Positions 60,376 to 64,000 of a DNA stretch of 64,000 nucleotides are shown in pieces. The stretch is from positions 124,001 through 188,000 of the forward strand of contig NZ_PYCN01000008.1 of the NCBI RefSeq assembly GCF_003062295.1, read 5' to 3'. The notes below the pieces were generated by a model, which saw only the letters and a list, made by a program, of their open reading frames with translations, did no database searches and was not told the origin of the DNA. The stretch is from Bradyrhizobium algeriense. Its GTDB lineage: Bacteria > Pseudomonadota > Alphaproteobacteria > Rhizobiales > Xanthobacteraceae. Position numbers and translations under genes: made by a program. Position 1 is the first letter of the stretch; every line of letters begins with the position of its first letter.

Positions 60376-61992
60376 GTGAGCAACACTGTCCTCGAAGTCT
60401 CGAATCTTTCCGTCGCCATCAACGGAGGCGACAGGACGCATGCGGTGCAGGGCATCAACCTGACCGTCGGTACCGACGAGATCGTCTGCGTGGTGGGCGA
60501 ATCCGGCTCCGGCAAGTCGGTGACGGCACAGGCCGTCATGGGCCTGCTGCCGAAGGGGGCGATGCGGGTCGAAAGCGGATCGATCCGGCTGCAGGGCGAT
60601 CAACTGCTCACCAAATCCGACGCCGAATTGCGCGCGATCCGCGGCACCCGCATGGCCATGGTGTTCCAGGAGCCGATGACGGCGCTCAATCCGGTCGAGC
60701 GGGTCGGCGACCAGATCCGCGAAGTGCTGGAGATCCACACCAGCCTCGACCAGAAGGAGCAGCGCGCGCGCGTGCTCGAGATCATGCGCGCGGTGCATCT
60801 GCCCGAACCCGAACAGATGATCGATGCCTATCCGCACCAACTCTCCGGCGGTCAGCGCCAGCGGATCATGATCGCGGCGGCGCTGGTGCTCGACCCCGCG
60901 CTGCTGATTGCCGACGAGCCGACCACCGCGCTCGACGTCACCACGCAGGCGCAGATACTCAAGCTCGTGCGGGAAATGCAGGGCCGCACCAAAACCGGCG
61001 TGCTGTTCATCACCCATGATTTCGGCGTCGTCTCCGAGATCGCCGACCGCGTCGTGGTGATGCAGATGGGCCGGATCGTGGAGCAGGGCCCCTGCGAGGA
61101 GGTGCTGCGGAATCCGCGCGAGGACTATACCAGAATGCTGCTGGCCGCGGTCCCGAGCATGACGCCGCCGAAGCGGTCGCCGGTGACCGGACCGGTGGTT
61201 CTGCAGACCGAAAATCTTTTCAAGACCTATGGCAAGCGCTCGCTGTTCCAGCCGAAGGCGCGCGTGGTCGCCGCGGTCAAGGACGTCTCGCTGACGATCC
61301 GGCGCGGCGAAACGCTGGGCATCGTCGGCGAGTCCGGCTCCGGCAAATCGACGGTGGCGCGCTGCGTCGCGCGGTTGGTCGATACGTCAGCCGGCGGCAT
61401 CAAGATCGACGGCGTCGATATCGCGGCGATGCGGGAAGCAAAATTCCGCCCGATGCGCCGGCGCATTCAGTTCATCTTCCAGGACCCGTATCGATCGCTC
61501 AATCCGCGCCGGACGGTCGGCGAGGCGATCATCGAGGGGCCGATGAATTTTGGCCTCAGCCGCAAGGAGGCGCTGCAGCGCGCACGCGACCTGATGGCCG
61601 TGGTGCATCTGCCGCCGGCTGCGATCGATCGCTTCCCGCATCAGTTCTCCGGCGGCCAGCGTCAGCGGATCTGCATCGCGCGGGCGCTGGCGATGGAGCC
61701 TGAATTGCTGATCGGCGACGAGCCTGTGTCAGCACTCGACGTCTCGGTGCAGGATCAGGTGCTGAAACTGTTGGACGAGGTGCGCCGCAAGTTCAATCTG
61801 GCGGTGCTGTTCATCACCCATGATTTGAGGGTGGCCGCCCAGGTCTGTGACCGGATCGCGGTCATGCAGCGCGGGGTGATTGTCGAGCAGGGCGCCACGG
61901 CAGACGTTTTTGCCGCGCCCCAGCACGAATACACCAAGGCATTGTTCGACGCCGCGCCCGGCAGGCATCAGGAATTCGCTGCCAGCGCGTGA
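60376..61992 (+). CDS. ABC importer ATPase, fused DppD-DppF type
   Basis: 538 residues from a GTG one base after the previous stop; the frame is open upstream but only as a shadow. Two complete ATPase halves are present. The first has GESGSGKSVTAQAVMG, LSGGQRQRIMIA and LLIADEPTTALDVTTQ; the second has GESGSGKSTVARCVAR, FSGGQRQRICIA and LLIGDEPVSALDVSVQ. The oligopeptide C-terminal motif (FAAPQHEYTKALFDAAP) closes the protein. One gene therefore supplies what E. coli encodes as dppD and dppF. It powers the two permeases above. Confidence 0.96.
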   Translation: MSNTVLEVSNLSVAINGGDRTHAVQGINLTVGTDEIVCVVGESGSGKSVTAQAVMGLLPKGAMRVESGSIRLQGDQLLTKSDAELRAIRGTRMAMVFQEPMTALNPVERVGDQIREVLEIHTSLDQKEQRARVLEIMRAVHLPEPEQMIDAYPHQLSGGQRQRIMIAAALVLDPALLIADEPTTALDVTTQAQILKLVREMQGRTKTGVLFITHDFGVVSEIADRVVVMQMGRIVEQGPCEEVLRNPREDYTRMLLAAVPSMTPPKRSPVTGPVVLQTENLFKTYGKRSLFQPKARVVAAVKDVSLTIRRGETLGIVGESGSGKSTVARCVARLVDTSAGGIKIDGVDIAAMREAKFRPMRRRIQFIFQDPYRSLNPRRTVGEAIIEGPMNFGLSRKEALQRARDLMAVVHLPPAAIDRFPHQFSGGQRQRICIARALAMEPELLIGDEPVSALDVSVQDQVLKLLDEVRRKFNLAVLFITHDLRVAAQVCDRIAVMQRGVIVEQGATADVFAAPQHEYTKALFDAAPGRHQEFAASA

Positions 61993-62009
61993 TGGGTTTC
62001 TCAAACCCA
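61993..62009 (+). terminator. Weak hairpin after the importer operon
   Basis: TGGGTTT-CTC-AAACCCA is a 7-bp stem directly after the ATPase stop codon, followed by CTCTCTCG. It may be the operon terminator but has no T run. Confidence 0.4.
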
Positions 62010-62100
62010 CTCTCTCGTCAATGCGAACGAAGCGACGTTGTCCGCCGCAGGTTGGGCTGCGCCGGACAAGTCGCGGCTTACGCTGGTGATAACGTGGACA

Positions 62101-62247
62101 TCAGCAGTGGCTATCCCGCACCAGTTCCGGGCCATCATTCGCCAGCGGCGGGGGGATTTGCGGTTGCTGTGGCTGGGAGGGCCGCCGATCCGGGGGCGAT
62201 TTGCGCCCGGTTGCGGCAGGCTTGTCCGAGGGTTGTTCGCTGGCCAT
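62101..62247 (-). CDS. Tiny proline/glutamine-rich protein
   Basis: 48 residues: MASEQPSDKPAATGRKSPPD then a Pro/Gln stretch (PSQPQQPQIPPPLANDG) and a C-terminal Cys. The start is supported by AAGGAG nine bases before the ATG. A competing ATG eight bases upstream in another frame has no room for a ribosome site. I believe similar short proteins occur in Bradyrhizobium, but no family is named. It is too short to trust by length; the ribosome site is the main support. Confidence 0.5.
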   Translation of the reverse strand: MASEQPSDKPAATGRKSPPDRRPSQPQQPQIPPPLANDGPELVRDSHC

Positions 62248-62301
62248 GTCGTCATACTCCTTTTTGTGCATGACAACATTTTTGCGGGTGTTGCGTTCCG
62301 C

Positions 62302-63159
62302 TTACGCCGGATGCGCGGCGAGATGTTCCAGCATTAATTCGCATACACGTTCCGGCGCCTGATCCGCCGCAAAATGCCCGACGCCCGGAAGCACCTCGAA
62401 ACGATAGGGGGCGGCGATGAAATCGACCGTGCCTTCGGCGGCGTTGCGGCCGACGGTGTCGTCGGCGTCGCCCCAGATATAAAGCGTCGGCACGCGAATC
62501 GGGCCGAGTGGCCCGCGTATCGCGCCGCGGGCGCGATACCACGCGAGCGCCGCTTCCATCGCCTCCTTGTTGCCGAGCACGGCGAGATGCATCTCGATCG
62601 CGTCGGCAGGGACGCCATTGGCGGTCAGACGATCGCGCAGCCATTTGGCGTCGTCGGCCAGCACGACATCGGCGGCGTCCGGTTCCAGAAACGCCTTGTG
62701 GTGCTTTGAGCGTTGGGCCTGCTCGCTGTCAGCCGTCAGCGCGCGATTGAATGCGTTCGGATGCGGCCGCGAGAGAATGGTAAGCGAGGCCAGCCGCGCG
62801 TGGTGGCGGTCGGCGATGCCCCAGGCGATGCTGCCGCCCCAGTCGTGGCCCACGAGATGAAAGCGGGCCTCGCCATAGCCCGCGGCCGCCACGATCGCCA
62901 TCGCGTCGTCCATCAGGCGGTCGATCAAATAGCGCGAAAACTCGCGCGGATCCGGCCGGGCGCCCGGTGAATAGCCGCGCTGGCTCGGCGCAATGGCGCG
63001 ATAGCCCATGTCGCCGAGCGCCGTGACCTGGGCGCGCCAGCAATGCATCGATTCCGCAAAGCCGTGCAGCAGCAGGACCAGCGGCGCCCCTGATGTGCCG
63101 GCGGTGATGGCATCGAAGACGAGATGCGGCGCGATGGCGATTTGTTCTGATGCCGGCAT
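62302..63159 (-). CDS. Alpha/beta hydrolase, epoxide-hydrolase-like
   Basis: 285 residues from ATG 63159; an ATG 45 bases upstream is possible. LVLLLHGFAESMHCWRAQVTALGDMGYRAIAPSQRGYSPGARP holds the HGF oxyanion motif, and FHLVGHDWGGSIAWGIADRHHARLASLTILSRPHPNAF has Asp as nucleophile (GHDWGG), as in epoxide hydrolases and haloalkane dehalogenases. LYIWGDADDTV supplies the acid and LPGVGHFAADQAPERV the histidine. It probably opens an epoxide or a similar small substrate. It is divergent from the acyltransferase gene. Confidence 0.92.
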   Translation of the reverse strand: MPASEQIAIAPHLVFDAITAGTSGAPLVLLLHGFAESMHCWRAQVTALGDMGYRAIAPSQRGYSPGARPDPREFSRYLIDRLMDDAMAIVAAAGYGEARFHLVGHDWGGSIAWGIADRHHARLASLTILSRPHPNAFNRALTADSEQAQRSKHHKAFLEPDAADVVLADDAKWLRDRLTANGVPADAIEMHLAVLGNKEAMEAALAWYRARGAIRGPLGPIRVPTLYIWGDADDTVGRNAAEGTVDFIAAPYRFEVLPGVGHFAADQAPERVCELMLEHLAAHPA

Positions 63160-63285
63160 GAGGCGATCCTGGACGGGCAATCGGGCCGATCCGTGGTGAG
63201 ACATATTTCAGTGGGGTGGCCGGAATTGTGCAACCCGGGAAAAGTGCTGTATTGGAAGCCGCATAGAGGCCCGAGGGACGGACGT

Positions 63286-64000
63286 TTGCATTATCTGAGG
63301 TCTATACTATTCGATGCCGCCGTAGTGATCCTGACGGTCGTCGTTTCGCTATCGGTGCCGTTGATGTCGCTGTTCAACGCGAGCAGCGCGACCGTGCGTG
63401 CGGTCTCCCAGGTATGGGCCAACGGCATCCTGTTTCTGATGAAGTACGTGGTGGGGCTGGATTATCGCATCGAAGGGTGGGAGCACGTTCCCGATGGACC
63501 CTGCATCATCGCCTGCAATCATCAATCGCTGTGGGAAACAGCCGCGCTCTGCGTGATCTTTCCGGACGCCAGCATCGTCGCCAAGAAGGAGTTGAGGAAG
63601 CTCCCGCTCGTTGGTTGGTTTCTGGAGCGCTATCCGATGATCCTGGTCGATCGCTCGGCTGGCCGCCAGGCGCTGCGCCAGATGGTCGATGAAGCCAGGC
63701 GCGCGGTCGGCGAGGGGCGCAAGGTGCTGTTGTTTCCGCAAGGCACGCGTCAGGCGATCGACGAGCCTGTGAAGTTCCAGTCTGCCGGCATCTCTGCGCT
63801 CTACACCAATCTCGACGTCCCCGTCGTGCCAGCCGCGTGCAATTCCGGCCTGTTCTGGGACAAGAAGAAGCTGACGATGCACTCAGGCATCATCACACTG
63901 TCGTTTCTGCCGCCGATCGCGCCGGGCTTGCCGCGCAAGGAATTTCAGGAAAACATGGAGCGGATGATTGCCGAGGAGGCGAGCCGCCTGCTCACGGTCA
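63286..64000 (+). CDS. 1-acyl-glycerol-3-phosphate acyltransferase, PlsC family (3' end missing)
   Basis: 238 residues to the window edge, from a TTG at 63286 behind GAGGGACGGACG; an in-frame ATG lies at 63364 but would cut the membrane helix. RSILFDAAVVILTVVVSLSVPL is an N-terminal membrane segment. Acyltransferase motifs follow: IIACNHQSLWETAAL (with Glu in place of the usual Asp), VDRSAGRQALRQMVDEARRAV, LLFPQGTRQAID and VVPAACNSGLFW. It adds the second acyl chain to lysophosphatidic acid or a related lipid. Family assignment is firm, specificity is not. Confidence 0.9.
   Translation, partial: MHYLRSILFDAAVVILTVVVSLSVPLMSLFNASSATVRAVSQVWANGILFLMKYVVGLDYRIEGWEHVPDGPCIIACNHQSLWETAALCVIFPDASIVAKKELRKLPLVGWFLERYPMILVDRSAGRQALRQMVDEARRAVGEGRKVLLFPQGTRQAIDEPVKFQSAGISALYTNLDVPVVPAACNSGLFWDKKKLTMHSGIITLSFLPPIAPGLPRKEFQENMERMIAEEASRLLTV

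Overview
The window is GC-rich chromosomal DNA from an alphaproteobacterium. It most resembles Bradyrhizobium or a close relative in the Nitrobacteraceae. This rests on a groESL operon behind a TTGGCACTC-type CIRCE, an Usg-family gene, two phasin-type genes, two class III nucleotide cyclases, orphan Bug and TRAP solute-binding proteins, the Anbu-type proteasome cluster, and many short palindromic intergenic repeats of a kind I associate with Bradyrhizobium. No rRNA, tRNA, CRISPR array, complete insertion sequence or prophage was recognised.

Layout. 1-2.3 kb: the end of a TRAP solute-binding gene and small unknown genes. 2.8-6.5 kb: a TetR-controlled efflux operon (regulator, HlyD-like lipoprotein, ABC ATPase, ABC-2 permease) with overlapping reading frames. 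6.6-12.6 kb: a membrane class III cyclase, PhzF-like isomerase, DUF488, Bug-type binding protein, DUF72, a phasin with 45-bp tandem repeats, and a small membrane protein. 12.9-18.2 kb: a GT2-GtrA plus GT39 lipid-linked sugar pair, then a FecR-domain protein and CHASE2-cyclase operon behind a perfect 20-bp palindrome. 18.4-23.5 kb: a DUF899 thioredoxin-like protein, RtcB RNA ligase, a DUF2778 (Tlde1-like) protein and signal peptidase I. 23.5-26.6 kb: a small island of poorly known genes including a TupA-like ATP-grasp protein, ending in a decayed second copy of the signal peptidase C-terminus.

26.9-35.5 kb: a Crp-type regulator, small genes, a second phasin, groEL and groES (inverse strand, two CIRCE-like sites), Usg, a cupin with a histone-like tail, a CNT nucleoside transporter and an MFS exporter. 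35.7-43.0 kb: the Anbu proteasome-like peptidase and an SDR, then two unrelated plus-strand genes (Sel1-type protein and family 5 binding protein), then the usual Anbu partners: transglutaminase-like protease, alpha-E protein and circularly permuted ATP-grasp ligase. 43.2-49.1 kb: CinA-like MoaB-fold protein, xanthine phosphoribosyltransferase, a core-MetE-type methionine synthase, a GST, a DsbA-like isomerase and a quinone oxidoreductase.

49.2-62.0 kb looks like a peptide or amide uptake and breakdown locus. A minus-strand run (M20 carboxypeptidase, M81 MlrC-like, second M20, amidase, enoyl-CoA hydratase, alpha/beta hydrolase) diverges from a complete Dpp/Opp-type ABC importer with a fused double ATPase. 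62.1-64 kb holds a tiny proline/glutamine-rich gene, an epoxide-hydrolase-like protein, and the start of a PlsC-type acyltransferase that runs off the window.

Palindromic repeats of at least three families (TAGCCCGGATGGAGC, GTCATTCCGGGGCG and AGCGTTTTCGAGCGAAG types), plus several one-off inverted repeats, fill most intergenic gaps. Many long open frames opposite real genes, for example opposite groEL and rtcB, are composition artefacts and are left out.
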